64,000 bases of DNA. Source: Pseudoalteromonas sp. H105. GTDB lineage: Bacteria; Pseudomonadota; Gammaproteobacteria; Enterobacterales; Alteromonadaceae. The stretch is from NCBI RefSeq assembly GCF_001469215.1, contig NZ_LOFH01000008.1, positions 186,001-250,000 on the forward strand, given 5' to 3'. The position numbers and the translations under genes were made by a program. The first letter of the stretch is position 1; every line of letters starts with the position of its first letter. Shown here in pieces: positions 23,693-33,747 of the stretch. Under the pieces are notes generated by a model, which saw only the letters and a program-made list of their open reading frames with translations, ran no database searches and was not told the origin of the DNA.

Positions 23693-24823
23693 TTACTGTT
23701 TCTTTAACTCTAGCTGATTTGTTTGCTGATTAATATTAAATTTAAAATGTTGTAAAAAATTCATACCCAATAAACCATGACCTGTGTTTTGACGAATAGC
23801 CAAAACATTAAAATCAGTCAGTATGTGTTGGCCTATTTTAATTGATTCAATTCTATAGTGTTGAGCAAGCGCTTTCCCATTTGCAGTATTCACTGTAATG
23901 CTGCCTAAGTAGTCAGGCGTTGGGTGTAGTGAATCAATTAATGTGTGTGGCAGCACAGTGGTACTTGCCCCTGTATCAATCATCAATTGCGTGTTTATAT
24001 TATTATTTACTGTAATGTCTACAAGGTAATGGGCGCCATATTTTGTAAGCGGGATATATGCTTGCTCAGCATAAATTTGATTAATTTTATTTTGTAATTG
24101 TGTTGCTTGAGATTTAAGAGGGTGGTTAGGGTTAAGCCTATCTAAACTATTTTGAGCGTTTATGTAGTCATCAAGCTGATAAAATGCATTAGCTTGGGCA
24201 AGTAAATAATATGAATTACTACTATCGAAATCTAGCCAAATAGTCGTTTTCTCAATCAGTTCTTGCCAAGCTTGTTGCTCACTTAATGTCTTTACGTGTA
24301 ACTGAGTTAAGTGCTTCAACTCAATGATAATAGTATGTTGCTTTGTGTTATCTGCTAAAGGTTTTAAATTATACAGTGCGACAATTGCCTGATGAGGTTG
24401 TTGGCTTTTTACAAGCCTTTCGGCATTCATTTTCAACATACTTATATCATAAGGGTAGCGGTTTAAAAATACTCGCAAAAACTCATCCGCAATACTTAGC
24501 TTATTAGTTGTTAACCAGTGTTTTAAGTGGGCTAGCCAGTCGCTGTAGAGCTGTTCAGCTTGCTGAGGATAGTGCTTTATAAGTACGGCGTAGTTTTGAA
24601 TTGCTAAATCAAATTCTTGCTGGTTAAAATAATCTTTGGCTTTTAACAATTCAGTAGCTTGTTTAGCTGAGTTAGGTGCTTTGGCTCTTATATTTGGCGC
24701 ATTGTTTTTTAAAGTTGTTGTCGTGCAGTGAGGTGATGAAGCAGTGAATTGTAAAAGCAAATAGGCGTTACAAGCTAACGATAATACAAGAGAACTTATC
24801 AATACTTTAGTAACGCTTCTCAT
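23693..24823 (-). CDS. TPR and retropepsin-like aspartic peptidase membrane protein
   Basis: A 376-residue protein anchored by an N-terminal hydrophobic segment (about 7-26). The middle (55-245) holds TPR-like helical repeats (AKDYFNQQEFDLAIQNYAVLIKHYP; ANAFYQLDDYINAQNSLDRL). The C-terminal domain (about 262-376) is a clan AA aspartic peptidase with Asp283-Thr-Gly-Ala in LMIDTGAST, and the closing GLLGMNFLQHF motif. A single such domain must dimerise to form an active site. It would face the periplasm. The ATG at 24823 is chosen over GTG 24838. Likely cotranscribed with the HopJ-like gene. Confidence 0.8.
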   Translation of the reverse strand: MRSVTKVLISSLVLSLACNAYLLLQFTASSPHCTTTTLKNNAPNIRAKAPNSAKQATELLKAKDYFNQQEFDLAIQNYAVLIKHYPQQAEQLYSDWLAHLKHWLTTNKLSIADEFLRVFLNRYPYDISMLKMNAERLVKSQQPHQAIVALYNLKPLADNTKQHTIIIELKHLTQLHVKTLSEQQAWQELIEKTTIWLDFDSSNSYYLLAQANAFYQLDDYINAQNSLDRLNPNHPLKSQATQLQNKINQIYAEQAYIPLTKYGAHYLVDITVNNNINTQLMIDTGASTTVLPHTLIDSLHPTPDYLGSITVNTANGKALAQHYRIESIKIGQHILTDFNVLAIRQNTGHGLLGMNFLQHFKFNINQQTNQLELKKQ

Positions 24824-25104
24824 AATCTCAGGCAGCACTTAAACATAGCAAGGTTTAATAAAATAACAGTTCACCTTGAATAATCAAGAACGAAGCTGGG
24901 TGTAAATCAAGAAAATAAAGTATCACGTTTCACTTTAATCGCTTGTAAAAAGTTATTGATAATTACGTGTAGTGCGTATTCAATATTATGGTAACGCTTG
25001 CATAAATGATGAGCGAATGGCAAGTTATATAAACTACATTGGGATATTTTCGAGAGTATGCATCACGAGAAAGGGAGTTCGGCTCTAGCAGCAAGGTGAG
25101 TAAT

Positions 25105-26142
25105 ATGAAAAAAATAAGTTTGTTACTAATGATATTATTAGCAGGTTGCTCGCCCAGCGAAACTCAGACATTACAAGCGACCTATAGTGAAGCCAAATTG
25201 CACGGAGATATTGTCACGTTAAGCCAGGTTTTAGCAAAACTTGCAGATATTAACCCTGAGGATTGGAAAGAAGAACATTCCAGTGTATTGCAGGCACACG
25301 AATACTACATTCGGGCTAAAAAATCACTCGATGAAGGGAATTTAAATGAAGCTATTACTCACGCCAATAAGTCGTTTTTGCTGTCTGAAAGTCAACAAGT
25401 TTTAACTCTAGTTAAACAAATCAAACAGGAACTTAAAGATTTTCAAAAAGCAAAAAATGTATGGATAACATTTGATCAGCAGCTTGATGAGTTAAATAAT
25501 AGAATTAATGACTTTAGTTTAGTGGCAACTCGAGATTGGAGTATCATCAACTTTAATCAGTTGCTGGTAGAGCTCATCGATTTTAGAAAGCAATTTTTAC
25601 GAGCCAAGCTAAAAATTGAAGAATCACAACGTAAAACACAATTACATGCCCAAACCTTAGCTAAAATCAATCAACAACTCGTTATTTTAGAAGCGTGTAT
25701 AAACTCGTTATTAGGTAAAGTGGTAAGCTCTGCGGGGAATGAGTTATATGTTTTCACGAATACTATTTCTGAACAAACGATTTCACATTTAACTTACTTT
25801 TCAGACGACAGTGTGCCAGGTATGGTTGGTCCATTTTATAAAAAATTTCTTGTTAAATATCGACCTTACTATGAGCTCGTTGAAAATACACATTTTGTGA
25901 CATACCAAAACGATTTTAGTGCCTTTATGGATTTAGATACATTCACACAGTTACAAAGTAAATTAGTATTCCAGCCGAAGGATTATGAAAACTACAAAAG
26001 TGACATTAAGAAACATTTGAATCAGTTGTCAGATAATATAAAAAACGCGAAGTTAGTTTATAAAGATGATCAAATGCTAATAAGTACGTCATCATCACTC
26101 TTAACCTCACTCGATATGTATTTAAAACCATTTAGTGGATAA
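25105..26142 (+). CDS. Lipoprotein of unknown function
   Basis: A 345-residue envelope lipoprotein: MKKISLLLMILLAGC gives a lipobox with Cys15. The mature protein is mostly helical, with a TPR-like pair near residues 60-110 and a likely coiled coil around 110-195 (repeated charged heptads, including RKQFLRAKLKIEESQRK). No enzymatic motif is visible. The ATG at 25105 is supported by AAGGTGAG seven bases upstream; an in-frame start at 25039 would bury the signal peptide. It is divergent from the TPR-peptidase gene and convergent with yigB, so monocistronic. Confidence 0.7.
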   Translation: MKKISLLLMILLAGCSPSETQTLQATYSEAKLHGDIVTLSQVLAKLADINPEDWKEEHSSVLQAHEYYIRAKKSLDEGNLNEAITHANKSFLLSESQQVLTLVKQIKQELKDFQKAKNVWITFDQQLDELNNRINDFSLVATRDWSIINFNQLLVELIDFRKQFLRAKLKIEESQRKTQLHAQTLAKINQQLVILEACINSLLGKVVSSAGNELYVFTNTISEQTISHLTYFSDDSVPGMVGPFYKKFLVKYRPYYELVENTHFVTYQNDFSAFMDLDTFTQLQSKLVFQPKDYENYKSDIKKHLNQLSDNIKNAKLVYKDDQMLISTSSSLLTSLDMYLKPFSG

Positions 26143-26147
26143 CACCC

Positions 26148-26852
26148 TTATAAAAAATATTTAAGCGCATGAATTGATGCAATCTCTACATCAGGTAAGC
26201 CTCGGTATGCATAGCGAGCTTGCTGATCGTTTAGCCACAGTGATTGACAGCCTGCGTTGTGTGCGCCGTGAACATCTGTATCTAAGCTATCACCGATATG
26301 CAGTATGTGCTTTGGTTCAATGTTTAGCTGTTCGCAGGCCTGATCAAACATAGTTGGGTGCGGTTTGGCTTTACCATGTAGCCCGGCTTGTAAAACAAGG
26401 TCAAATACGCCATTTAGATTAAATCGTTCAACCTCGACATTGCCATTCGTGATAGCAATAAGTTGATATTTTTTAGCTAGTTGAGCCAGGAGTGACAATA
26501 CTTCATCACTGACCACAATATTACTGCGTGCATCAGCAAACGCGTGATAAGCGCCGCTAACATGTTGCTCAAGTTGCGCGCCTTGATAGCCTAATTTAGC
26601 CAAGCCAAGTTGTAAGGTGTCTTTTCGCCATTGGGTCACATTATCCACTAAAGCAGGGCTTCGTTTAACGGCGAGCTCTCTACAGTGTTGCCAATAATGA
26701 CGCCCTTGCGCTTGCCAGTCAGGTAATGCGTTTAAGTAATCAATTTGTGCCTGCACAGCCGCTTTTATAATGGGGTGATTATTGTAAAGTGTGTCGTCTA
26801 AATCAAAGCTGAGTACTTTTACTGGCGTAATGGCACGGTTAAAGCGGATCAT
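26148..26852 (-). CDS. yigB: HAD-superfamily phosphatase YigB
   Basis: A 234-residue HAD-IA phosphatase. Motif I is Asp17-Leu-Asp19-Asp-Thr (nucleophile Asp17, acid/base Asp19), motif II is IAITNG, the motif III lysine is in GKAKPHP, and motif IV is LHIGDSLDTDVHGA. Its place after dapF, DUF484 and xerC matches E. coli yigB, whose product dephosphorylates FMN and riboflavin-pathway intermediates. It starts 11 bp after xerC ends. Substrate assignment rests on synteny and family. Confidence 0.88.
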   Translation of the reverse strand: MIRFNRAITPVKVLSFDLDDTLYNNHPIIKAAVQAQIDYLNALPDWQAQGRHYWQHCRELAVKRSPALVDNVTQWRKDTLQLGLAKLGYQGAQLEQHVSGAYHAFADARSNIVVSDEVLSLLAQLAKKYQLIAITNGNVEVERFNLNGVFDLVLQAGLHGKAKPHPTMFDQACEQLNIEPKHILHIGDSLDTDVHGAHNAGCQSLWLNDQQARYAYRGLPDVEIASIHALKYFL

Positions 26853-26863
26853 AAAATTCCTCG

Positions 26864-27829
26864 TTAGTCTGGGTCGTGACGTTTTTTAGCACGCGGGTGC
26901 GTGTTGTCGTACACCTTAGCCAAATGTTGAAAATCTAGATGGGTATACACTTGCGTTGCAGATAAACTGCTGTGGCCTAATAGCTCCTGAACTGCGCGTA
27001 AATCACCAGATGATTCAAGAATATGGGAAGCGAAGGAGTGGCGCAACTTATGCGGATGAACTTGGCTACTAATACCTTGTTTAATACCCCATTGTTGCAT
27101 TCGTAATCGTACTTGGCGCACTGAAATTCGGCATTTTTTACTGCTGACGAATACAGCAGGCTCGTCAGGGCCTGCAAATTGTGGTCGTAACTTTAACCAA
27201 CAATTTAATACATCAAGGGCTTTGCCACCCACAGGTAATAAGCGTTCTTTATTCCCTTTACCACGAACCAATATTTCGCCTTCGTGACGATTAATATCTT
27301 GCATGTTAGCGCCAACTAACTCGCTGATACGCAACCCTGATGAATACATCAGTTCCATTATGGCTTTATCGCGAATAGCCAGTGGGTCATCTTCTTTTAT
27401 TTCTAGTAGGCGTGCCATCTGATCAACATCGAGGTTCTTTGGCAGAGGCTTGGCAAATTTAGGGCCTTTAATTGCTTCAGCAGGGTTGTGATAGTGATCT
27501 TGCTCGGTAATTTTTTTTGATTTTAGAAATTTATAAAGACTACGAATACAGCTGAGCTTTAAACTTATTGTACGGCCACTGAGTTGTTTACTGCGCAGTG
27601 CCATGCTGTAGCGTCGAATATGCTCGCCTTGAACATCCTGCCAGCTATCACACAGTTTGCTAAAGTAATGCGCAGCAAATTGCAGTTGACTGGTATATTG
27701 GGTAATAGTGTGCGCTGAGTATTGTTTTTCAAACCGTAAATATTCACTAAACAGCTGAATAGGCGTGAGCCATTGCGCGTTTAATTGCGCTGTTAATTGT
27801 TCTAAACCAGGAGGTTGCTCCTCGCTCAT
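26864..27829 (-). CDS. xerC: Tyrosine recombinase XerC
   Basis: A 321-residue recombinase which, with XerD and FtsK, resolves chromosome dimers at dif. The N-terminal SAM-like core-binding domain is at about 20-110. The catalytic set is visible: Arg167 in SSGLRISE, a Lys in the RGKGNKER beta-hairpin (about 191), His260 and Arg263 in HPHKLRHSFASH, His286 in LLGHSSLS and nucleophile Tyr295 in TQVYTHLD. The start overlaps the end of the DUF484 gene by four bases. The conserved dapF-DUF484-xerC-yigB order separates it from phage or integron integrases. Confidence 0.95.
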   Translation of the reverse strand: MSEEQPPGLEQLTAQLNAQWLTPIQLFSEYLRFEKQYSAHTITQYTSQLQFAAHYFSKLCDSWQDVQGEHIRRYSMALRSKQLSGRTISLKLSCIRSLYKFLKSKKITEQDHYHNPAEAIKGPKFAKPLPKNLDVDQMARLLEIKEDDPLAIRDKAIMELMYSSGLRISELVGANMQDINRHEGEILVRGKGNKERLLPVGGKALDVLNCWLKLRPQFAGPDEPAVFVSSKKCRISVRQVRLRMQQWGIKQGISSQVHPHKLRHSFASHILESSGDLRAVQELLGHSSLSATQVYTHLDFQHLAKVYDNTHPRAKKRHDPD

Positions 27830-28449
27830 GCCAATTCCAGTTGGAGTTCCAATAATCTAAGTTGCAAAGAGCGTACAAATTCGAGCACAAAAAAACTGTC
27901 TTTAGCGGGTTCAAAATGATTGGCATCAAGGCTGCCAAAGGCAAGTATGGCAACAGGGTGTTGGTTGTTACCGATTAAATATAATGCGGTTGATTGGGTT
28001 TGATCTGCAAATAATAAATCACGCTCTTGTTGACTGACTCGGCCAAGATAAGTGCCCGTGTCTTTTAGGCGATGTTCGATTAATGCATCATATTTAGCCT
28101 CATAGCGTACTAAGTGGCACTCACTGATAGCAGGGTTGGTACAAATAATATTACGTAAGTTTAGTGCGAGTGTTTTAAAATCGTAATTGGTCCAAAGCTG
28201 CCTGTGGCATTGGCTAAATAATCGATAAATAGATTCATTTTCAGTCGCTTGCTCAATAAGCTGTTCAATTTGCGCTTTTAATTTAGTGTTATGTTCACGC
28301 AGCTGGCGCTGCTGAATATGCACCAGAGACGTTGCCCCCTGAGCTTTTTGCTGTAGCTCTAACTGCGCTAAAACGTCTGGGTTTTGCAGTAAATACTCAG
28401 GGTTACTACGTAAAAAATCGCTAACTTGTTGTTCTGTTATTTCGCTCAT
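27826..28449 (-). CDS. DUF484 family protein (YigA-like)
   Basis: A 207-residue cytoplasmic protein of the DUF484 family, encoded between dapF and xerC as in many gammaproteobacteria. The N-terminus ([24 protein letters not shown]) and [27 protein letters not shown], a likely coiled coil (about 43-70), are family signatures; the C-terminal half resembles a GAF fold ([47 protein letters not shown]). Function unknown. Four-base overlaps on both sides indicate tight translational coupling. Confidence 0.88.
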   Translation of the reverse strand: MSEITEQQVSDFLRSNPEYLLQNPDVLAQLELQQKAQGATSLVHIQQRQLREHNTKLKAQIEQLIEQATENESIYRLFSQCHRQLWTNYDFKTLALNLRNIICTNPAISECHLVRYEAKYDALIEHRLKDTGTYLGRVSQQERDLLFADQTQSTALYLIGNNQHPVAILAFGSLDANHFEPAKDSFFVLEFVRSLQLRLLELQLELA

Positions 28450-29276
28450 AAGGCAACTTGTCCATCAAATACATGTTCAGCAGGGCCGGTCATACGCACA
28501 GGGTGGCCTTCGCCTTGCCAGCGAATCTGCAAACTCCCCCCTGGAAGATCAACTTGTACTGTGGTTGCTAACTTACTTTGTGCTTGGCCAATAACCATGG
28601 CGGCACATGCGCCAGTACCACAGGCGAGTGTTTCATTGACACCGCGTTCCCATACTCTTAGCTTAATATGCTCTTTGGAAATAACTTGCATAAAACCCAC
28701 ATTAACACGCTGTGGAAAACGTTCATGATTCTCAAGTAGTGGGCCTAGTGTATCCACCTCGGCGGTGTCGATGTCATCGACTTCAAGTACACAATGAGGG
28801 TTCCCCATCGAAACCGCACCACTAAATACGGTATGCTCTTCAGCACGAATAATATAAGTGAGCTCACGCTTGCTGGCTTTGAGCGGGATTTTATTTGGCT
28901 CAAAGTTAGGATGACCCATATTGACTGTGACCTGGCCGTCTTTTTCAATGTAAAGAGTGAGGTTACCCGATTTGGTCGAAACGGTTATTTTATGCTTATT
29001 TGTCAGGCCTTTCATTCTTACAAAACGCGCAAAGCAGCGCGCGCCGTTACCACATTGTTCAACTTCGTTGCCATCGGCGTTGAAAATACGGTAATGAAAA
29101 TCAAGATCAGGAGAATAAGGTGCTTCAACCATTAACAGTTGGTCAAAGCCAATGCCAAAGTGACGGTCAGCCAATTTTTTAATTTGATCTCGTGATAAAA
29201 AAACGTTTTGCGTAATGTTATCAATTACAACAAAATCGTTACCTAAGCCGTGCATTTTAGAAAAATTAACTAACAT
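28446..29276 (-). CDS. dapF: Diaminopimelate epimerase
   Basis: A 276-residue cofactor-free epimerase converting LL- to meso-diaminopimelate for lysine and peptidoglycan. The two catalytic cysteines are Cys75 (EQCGNGARC) and Cys219 (LACGTGACA), in the symmetric halves of the fold. [13 protein letters not shown] at the N-terminus is diagnostic. It follows lysA by 63 bp, so precursor and lysine steps are encoded in sequence, and it overlaps the DUF484 gene by four bases. Confidence 0.97.
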   Translation of the reverse strand: MLVNFSKMHGLGNDFVVIDNITQNVFLSRDQIKKLADRHFGIGFDQLLMVEAPYSPDLDFHYRIFNADGNEVEQCGNGARCFARFVRMKGLTNKHKITVSTKSGNLTLYIEKDGQVTVNMGHPNFEPNKIPLKASKRELTYIIRAEEHTVFSGAVSMGNPHCVLEVDDIDTAEVDTLGPLLENHERFPQRVNVGFMQVISKEHIKLRVWERGVNETLACGTGACAAMVIGQAQSKLATTVQVDLPGGSLQIRWQGEGHPVRMTGPAEHVFDGQVAL

Positions 29277-29339
29277 AGCGCTCTAATTCGGATTTGCTCT
29301 GCGCTAATCATGCCACAGAGCAGCCGTGTTACAAAAAGT

Positions 29340-30593
29340 TTATGGTAAAATTTTCTCGCCTTGCCATAGGCTTTCAATTGTTTCACGTGCGCGGATCAAA
29401 TGACTGTGCTCACCATCCACCATTACCTCAGCTACGCGAGGCCTTGAATTGTAGTTTGAACTCATCGTGAAGCCGTACGCACCAGCGCTGCGTTGAGCAA
29501 GTAAATCGCCTTGTTGTAGCGCAAGCATACGATCTTTACCTAAAAAATCACCGGTTTCACAGACAGGACCGACAATATCAAAGTTACGTGTTGGCGTGTC
29601 ATCTGTGCGAGGGGTTACAGGGACTATGTTTTGCCAAGCTTGGTAGAGTGAAGGGCGCAACATATCGTTCATCCCTGCATCAACGATGGCAAAGTATTTG
29701 TTTTGATTTTGTTTGATAAACTCAATTTTAGTAACCAAAATACCTGAGTTAGCAGCGATAGCGCGGCCAGGCTCAAAAATAAGCTCAAGCTCAGGGTGGT
29801 TACTTAAACGCTGCGTTACTTGAGCAACATATTCGCTTGGGTGTGGCGGGGTTTCACCATCATAAGGTACACCTAAGCCGCCACCGATATCGAGATGACT
29901 CAATATGATATTTTTAGCTTTTAGCTCATCAATTAAAATGAGTATTTTATCCAACGCCTCCAAGAAGGGTTTAACTTCGGTTAATTGAGAACCAATGTGG
30001 CAGTCTACGCCAGTAATTTTAAGGCCTGGTAATGACGCTGCAATTTCATAAACACGGGCTGCGGTAAGAATATCGACACCAAATTTGTTTTCTTTTAATC
30101 CTGTTGAAATATAAGGGTGTGTTTTAGCGTCTATATCTGGATTAACGCGGATTGAAATAGGGGCCGTTAAATTCAGTGCTGTTGCAACGTGAGAAATACG
30201 TTCAAGTTCAGGGACTGATTCAACATTAAAGCATTTAATACCTAACTCTAGTGCATAGGCAATTTCATCTTCTGTCTTAGCAACACCCGAAAAAACAACT
30301 TTGCTGGCATCACCACCGGCTTTAATCACGCGAGCTAACTCACCTTTAGATACAATATCAAACCCTGCCCCTAAACGTGCCAAAATGTTTAACACTGCAA
30401 TGTTTGAATTTGCTTTAACCGCATAACAAACCAAGCTCTTATGACTTTTAGCCGCGTGTGCAAATGCCAAATAATGTCGTTCAAAGGTTTTGCGTGAATA
30501 CACATAACACGGTGTACCATATTGTTCGGCTAAAGTGCTGACAGCGATGTCTTCAGCGTGAAGCTGATTATTTTTATAGTCAAAAAAATCCAT
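29340..30593 (-). CDS. lysA: Diaminopimelate decarboxylase
   Basis: A 417-residue fold-III PLP enzyme decarboxylating meso-diaminopimelate to L-lysine. The PLP lysine is Lys60 in CYAVKANSN; HIGSQL, the glycine-rich phosphate-binding loop LDIGGGLGVPY, EPGRAIAANSG and the partner-subunit cysteine motif GPVCETGD are all present. It begins immediately after the lptM stop and leads into dapF. Unlike E. coli, lysA lies inside the lptM-dapF locus, an arrangement also seen in Pseudomonas. Confidence 0.97.
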   Translation of the reverse strand: MDFFDYKNNQLHAEDIAVSTLAEQYGTPCYVYSRKTFERHYLAFAHAAKSHKSLVCYAVKANSNIAVLNILARLGAGFDIVSKGELARVIKAGGDASKVVFSGVAKTEDEIAYALELGIKCFNVESVPELERISHVATALNLTAPISIRVNPDIDAKTHPYISTGLKENKFGVDILTAARVYEIAASLPGLKITGVDCHIGSQLTEVKPFLEALDKILILIDELKAKNIILSHLDIGGGLGVPYDGETPPHPSEYVAQVTQRLSNHPELELIFEPGRAIAANSGILVTKIEFIKQNQNKYFAIVDAGMNDMLRPSLYQAWQNIVPVTPRTDDTPTRNFDIVGPVCETGDFLGKDRMLALQQGDLLAQRSAGAYGFTMSSNYNSRPRVAEVMVDGEHSHLIRARETIESLWQGEKILP

Positions 30594-30788
30594 CTATTGA
30601 TCCTGTTTCGTTTGGGTTGTTGATGCAGGTGAGGTGTTCTCAGAGGTCATCGGTTTTTGTTGTGTATCCTGCTCCTCTTTATCTTCTGGCAAGTACAAAG
30701 CACCACTTTGTCCACAGCCCGCTAAAAAAATGAGTAATACACCCATAGAAAAAAGTTGTTTTAATTGTTTAAGATGCATCTCTTTCAT
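30594..30788 (-). CDS. lptM: LPS assembly lipoprotein LptM (YifL)
   Basis: A 64-residue lipoprotein. The signal ends in the lipobox LAGC followed directly by the LptM signature GQSGALYLP (GQKGPLYLP in E. coli), and the rest is a hydrophilic Gln/Thr/Ser tail. LptM binds the LptDE translocon and helps oxidative maturation of LptD. The start is uncertain: an ATG at 30779 also lies in frame and both have poor ribosome sites. It heads the lptM-lysA-dapF-DUF484-xerC-yigB operon and is divergent from cyaY, as in E. coli. Confidence 0.88.
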   Translation of the reverse strand: MKEMHLKQLKQLFSMGVLLIFLAGCGQSGALYLPEDKEEQDTQQKPMTSENTSPASTTQTKQDQ

Positions 30789-30922
30789 TAGATTAATCGC
30801 GTTGCTGGCTTTATAATCGCAGATTAACAGAATATCTAAAAAATGCAGCTATTCGCGGATGATTTTATTCCTGTTACACTACCTGCATGCAAATTGTACC
30901 CAATGCCGTAAAGGAAATAATG

Positions 30923-31246
30923 ATGACAGACCATGAGTATCACCAATTAGCCGAAGCACTTATGTTCACAATCGAAGAGCAAGTTGATGATTGTGAAGCA
31001 GATCTAGATTATGAATCTGCGCAAGGGATTTTAGAAATTATTTTTGCTGATCGCTCTAAGATAGTGATTAACAAGCAAGCACCTTTGCATCAAGTGTGGG
31101 TAGCAACAAAATTTAATGGCCATCACTTTGAATTACAAGGCGATAAGTGGATTGATAACCGCTCAGGTGCAGAGTTTTGGCAATTCATGAACGAAGCGAC
31201 TACGCGTCAAGCAGGTCAAACTGTTGAGTGGCAATCAGTACTATGA
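30923..31246 (+). CDS. cyaY: Frataxin-like iron-sulfur assembly regulator CyaY
   Basis: A 107-residue bacterial frataxin that binds iron and IscS and modulates Fe-S cluster assembly. The acidic first helix ([26 protein letters not shown]) supplies the metal-binding ridge; [29 protein letters not shown] and [15 protein letters not shown] are the conserved beta-sheet blocks. The second of two adjacent ATGs (30923) fits the AAGGA at 30911-30915 best; an upstream ATG at 30887 is out of place. It overlaps the next gene by four bases (ATGA) and is divergent from lptM. Confidence 0.95.
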   Translation: MTDHEYHQLAEALMFTIEEQVDDCEADLDYESAQGILEIIFADRSKIVINKQAPLHQVWVATKFNGHHFELQGDKWIDNRSGAEFWQFMNEATTRQAGQTVEWQSVL

Positions 31247-31899
31247 GTTTAGAGTTCGTAGAGTACCCAGCAAAAGCAGCGCATAAAGCAACGATTATTT
31301 GGTTGCATGGCTTAGGTGATTCTGGAGAGGGGTTTTTACCCGTAGCGCCACAATTATCCTTACCTGATGAATTAGGTGTTCGGTTTGTTTTCCCGCATGC
31401 GCCAGTGCAACCTGTCACAATCAACGGTGGTATGGCGATGCGCTCTTGGTACGATATTAAATCGATGGATTTAGATAAACGTGCAGATGAGGCGGGCGTA
31501 CGTGAGTCGGCAGCAAAGGTTGAAGGGCTCATTAACAAAGAGCTTGAAAGTGGTATTTCTGCGGAAAAAATTATTCTAGCGGGTTTTTCACAAGGTGGTG
31601 TAATTTCACTACACTTAGCGCCTCGGTTGGCACAAAAGTTAGGGGGCGTCATGGCGCTTTCAACGTATATGTGTGCTCCAAACAAACTGTCGGACGAAGC
31701 TAAGCACACCGATTTAAACGTATTTATGGCGCATGGTCGTCATGATGATGTTGTCCCGCATAGTGCTGGGCGTAATGCGTTTGACGCTTTATCTGCATTG
31801 AACATGGATGTAAGTTGGCAAGATTACCCAATGGCTCATCAAGTCTGTGGGGAAGAGCTAATGGCAATTCGCCAGTGGTTAATTGCTCGCTTAAGTTAA
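31243..31899 (+). CDS. Carboxylesterase/phospholipase family alpha/beta hydrolase
   Basis: A 218-residue cytoplasmic serine hydrolase of the acyl-protein thioesterase/carboxylesterase (Abhydrolase_2) family. The oxyanion strand is [11 protein letters not shown]; the nucleophile is Ser116 in AGFSQGG; the triad is completed by Asp168 in HGRHDD and His199 in MAHQV. The start ATG overlaps the cyaY stop, so translation is coupled, yet no metabolic link with frataxin is known. It occupies the place where cyaA would lie in the enterobacterial hem-cya locus. Confidence 0.92.
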   Translation: MSLEFVEYPAKAAHKATIIWLHGLGDSGEGFLPVAPQLSLPDELGVRFVFPHAPVQPVTINGGMAMRSWYDIKSMDLDKRADEAGVRESAAKVEGLINKELESGISAEKIILAGFSQGGVISLHLAPRLAQKLGGVMALSTYMCAPNKLSDEAKHTDLNVFMAHGRHDDVVPHSAGRNAFDALSALNMDVSWQDYPMAHQVCGEELMAIRQWLIARLS

Positions 31900-31921
31900 T
31901 TATTAAAAGCATGAGGCTATT

Positions 31922-32758
31922 ATGAGTCAAAGAATTGTGATCACCGCAAATGTGAAGAAAACGGCGAGTGAGGCGTTACCAGCGATAACTTATCAGTGGC
32001 ACTGGCGTCGTATCGTAATGGCTGCATTATTCATCAGTCTTTTATTAGTGGTATGTGTATATAGCCTTATGGGTTCAGTGAATGCCGAGCAAAATGATTC
32101 ATCAACCGACAGCCCTTCTAAAACTACTTTAAATCTTGACGCGGCAGAAAGTGAGCCAGAAGTTATTCGTGAATCATTCAGCGCACCGGCGACACAGAAT
32201 AATTCCGTGCCGATGGATAACGCTGTAATAGAGCAACAACCAGACGAACCTGAGCCACCAGTACAGAGCGAAGCCAACGAGCCGCTTTTGTTACAAGAGC
32301 GAGAGATTACACCACAGGACATGACTGAGCCCACTGTTGAAGTTCAATTAACAGATACTAGCCCTGCAGAAGACTTTGCTGAAACAGCCCATGTAGCCAG
32401 TGTTGCGATTGGGGCCAAAATAGACACTGATAAAGTGAGCCGTGCAGTGCTTACCCGTAAAGTCGTCGAACGTGAGCCAGTCAATGTTTTTAAAGCTGAT
32501 GTTCGGTTAACTGAATTCGCCGATACACTGACATTCTTTAGTGAGCTAAAAAATCTACAAGGTCAAAGTATTAAACATATTTGGCATTATGGTGACCAAG
32601 TAATGGCGAGCATTGAATTAAAGGTGACTACGCCGCGTTATCGTACTTATTCAAATAAGCATATATTGCCTGAGCAAACTGGGTATTGGCGCGTTGATGT
32701 GGTCGACGAGCAGGATCATTTATTAGCCCAGAAAGAATTTCGTATTTTAGATAATTAA
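31922..32758 (+). CDS. DUF2914 domain membrane protein
   Basis: A 278-residue single-pass protein: cytoplasmic N-terminus of about 30 residues, one TM (about 31-50), a long acidic Pro/Glu/Gln/Ser-rich linker (about 55-150), and a C-terminal DUF2914 domain (about 190-275) with IKHIWHYGDQVMASIELKV, YRTYSNKHI and TGYWRVDVVDEQ. The domain is probably extracytoplasmic. Function unknown. It follows the esterase by 22 bp and precedes hemC by 38 bp on the same strand, so may be cotranscribed with haem genes. Confidence 0.82.
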   Translation: MSQRIVITANVKKTASEALPAITYQWHWRRIVMAALFISLLLVVCVYSLMGSVNAEQNDSSTDSPSKTTLNLDAAESEPEVIRESFSAPATQNNSVPMDNAVIEQQPDEPEPPVQSEANEPLLLQEREITPQDMTEPTVEVQLTDTSPAEDFAETAHVASVAIGAKIDTDKVSRAVLTRKVVEREPVNVFKADVRLTEFADTLTFFSELKNLQGQSIKHIWHYGDQVMASIELKVTTPRYRTYSNKHILPEQTGYWRVDVVDEQDHLLAQKEFRILDN

Positions 32759-32796
32759 GCGTTACGTTTGATTAGCAAAGAGAATTGGACTTATCC

Positions 32797-33747
32797 ATGA
32801 CAAATGAAGTAACTGAAAAAAAACATATTATTCGCATCGCAACGCGTAAAAGTGCATTAGCACTTTGGCAGGCTGAGTTTGTAAAGGCGCGGCTGGAACA
32901 TTTTCATAGCGATCTGTCAGTCGAACTTGTGCCGATGTCGACTCAAGGCGACATTATTTTAGACACCCCGCTGGCTAAAATTGGTGGAAAAGGCTTGTTT
33001 GTTAAAGAGCTAGAACAAGCCATGCTCGATGGTCGTGCCGATATTGCTGTGCATTCGATGAAAGATGTGCCGGTTGACTTCCCTGAAGGCTTAGCGCTGC
33101 ATACCATTTGTGAGCGAGAAGATCCTCGGGATGCGTTTGTGTCTAACACGTATGCAAATATTGATGACCTTCCGCAAGGCGCTGTCGTGGGCACGTCAAG
33201 TTTGCGCCGCCAATGCCAAATTCGCGCACTGCGCCCTGATTTAGATATTAAAGATCTTCGCGGTAATGTTAATACCCGTTTGGCAAAGTTAGATGATGGT
33301 CAATATGACGCCATTATTTTAGCCGCAGCAGGCTTAATTCGACTTGAAATGCATGACCGCATTAAAGCATTTATTGAGCCTGAAGCATCATTGCCTGCCA
33401 ATGGCCAAGGTGCAGTAGGGATTGAATGCCGCATAGATGATGAACTAACAAAAGCATTGCTTGCACCGCTTGAACACAATGAAACACGCATTCGTGTTAA
33501 TGCTGAGCGTGCAATGAATCGCCGATTAGAAGGGGGTTGCCAAGTTCCCATTGGTGCTTATGCATTAGTGAATGGTGAACGTGTTCACCTTCGAGGGCTC
33601 GTCGGTGCCGTTGATGGTAGTGAGATTTTACGCGCTGAGATTAGCGGTCTTACTGTGGATGCTGAGCAGCTAGGTACTCAATTAGCTGAGCAATTACTTG
33701 GTATGGGCGCAGATAAAATTTTAGCTGAAGTATACAGAGACGCATAA
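32797..33747 (+). CDS. hemC: Porphobilinogen deaminase
   Basis: A 316-residue enzyme joining four porphobilinogen molecules into hydroxymethylbilane. The dipyrromethane cofactor is attached to Cys248 in [11 protein letters not shown]; the catalytic aspartate lies in HSMKDVP, and [18 protein letters not shown] and [12 protein letters not shown] are invariant blocks. ATG 32797 is chosen, seven bases after GGA; an upstream TTG at 32785 overlaps that site. The stop abuts the hemD start, so product is passed to the next-encoded enzyme. Confidence 0.97.
   Translation: MTNEVTEKKHIIRIATRKSALALWQAEFVKARLEHFHSDLSVELVPMSTQGDIILDTPLAKIGGKGLFVKELEQAMLDGRADIAVHSMKDVPVDFPEGLALHTICEREDPRDAFVSNTYANIDDLPQGAVVGTSSLRRQCQIRALRPDLDIKDLRGNVNTRLAKLDDGQYDAIILAAAGLIRLEMHDRIKAFIEPEASLPANGQGAVGIECRIDDELTKALLAPLEHNETRIRVNAERAMNRRLEGGCQVPIGAYALVNGERVHLRGLVGAVDGSEILRAEISGLTVDAEQLGTQLAEQLLGMGADKILAEVYRDA

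Noticed and set aside
26864..27829. Phage or integron integrase
   Set aside because: The conserved dapF-DUF484-xerC-yigB order and overlaps mark it as chromosomal XerC; no attachment-site duplication or phage gene is seen.
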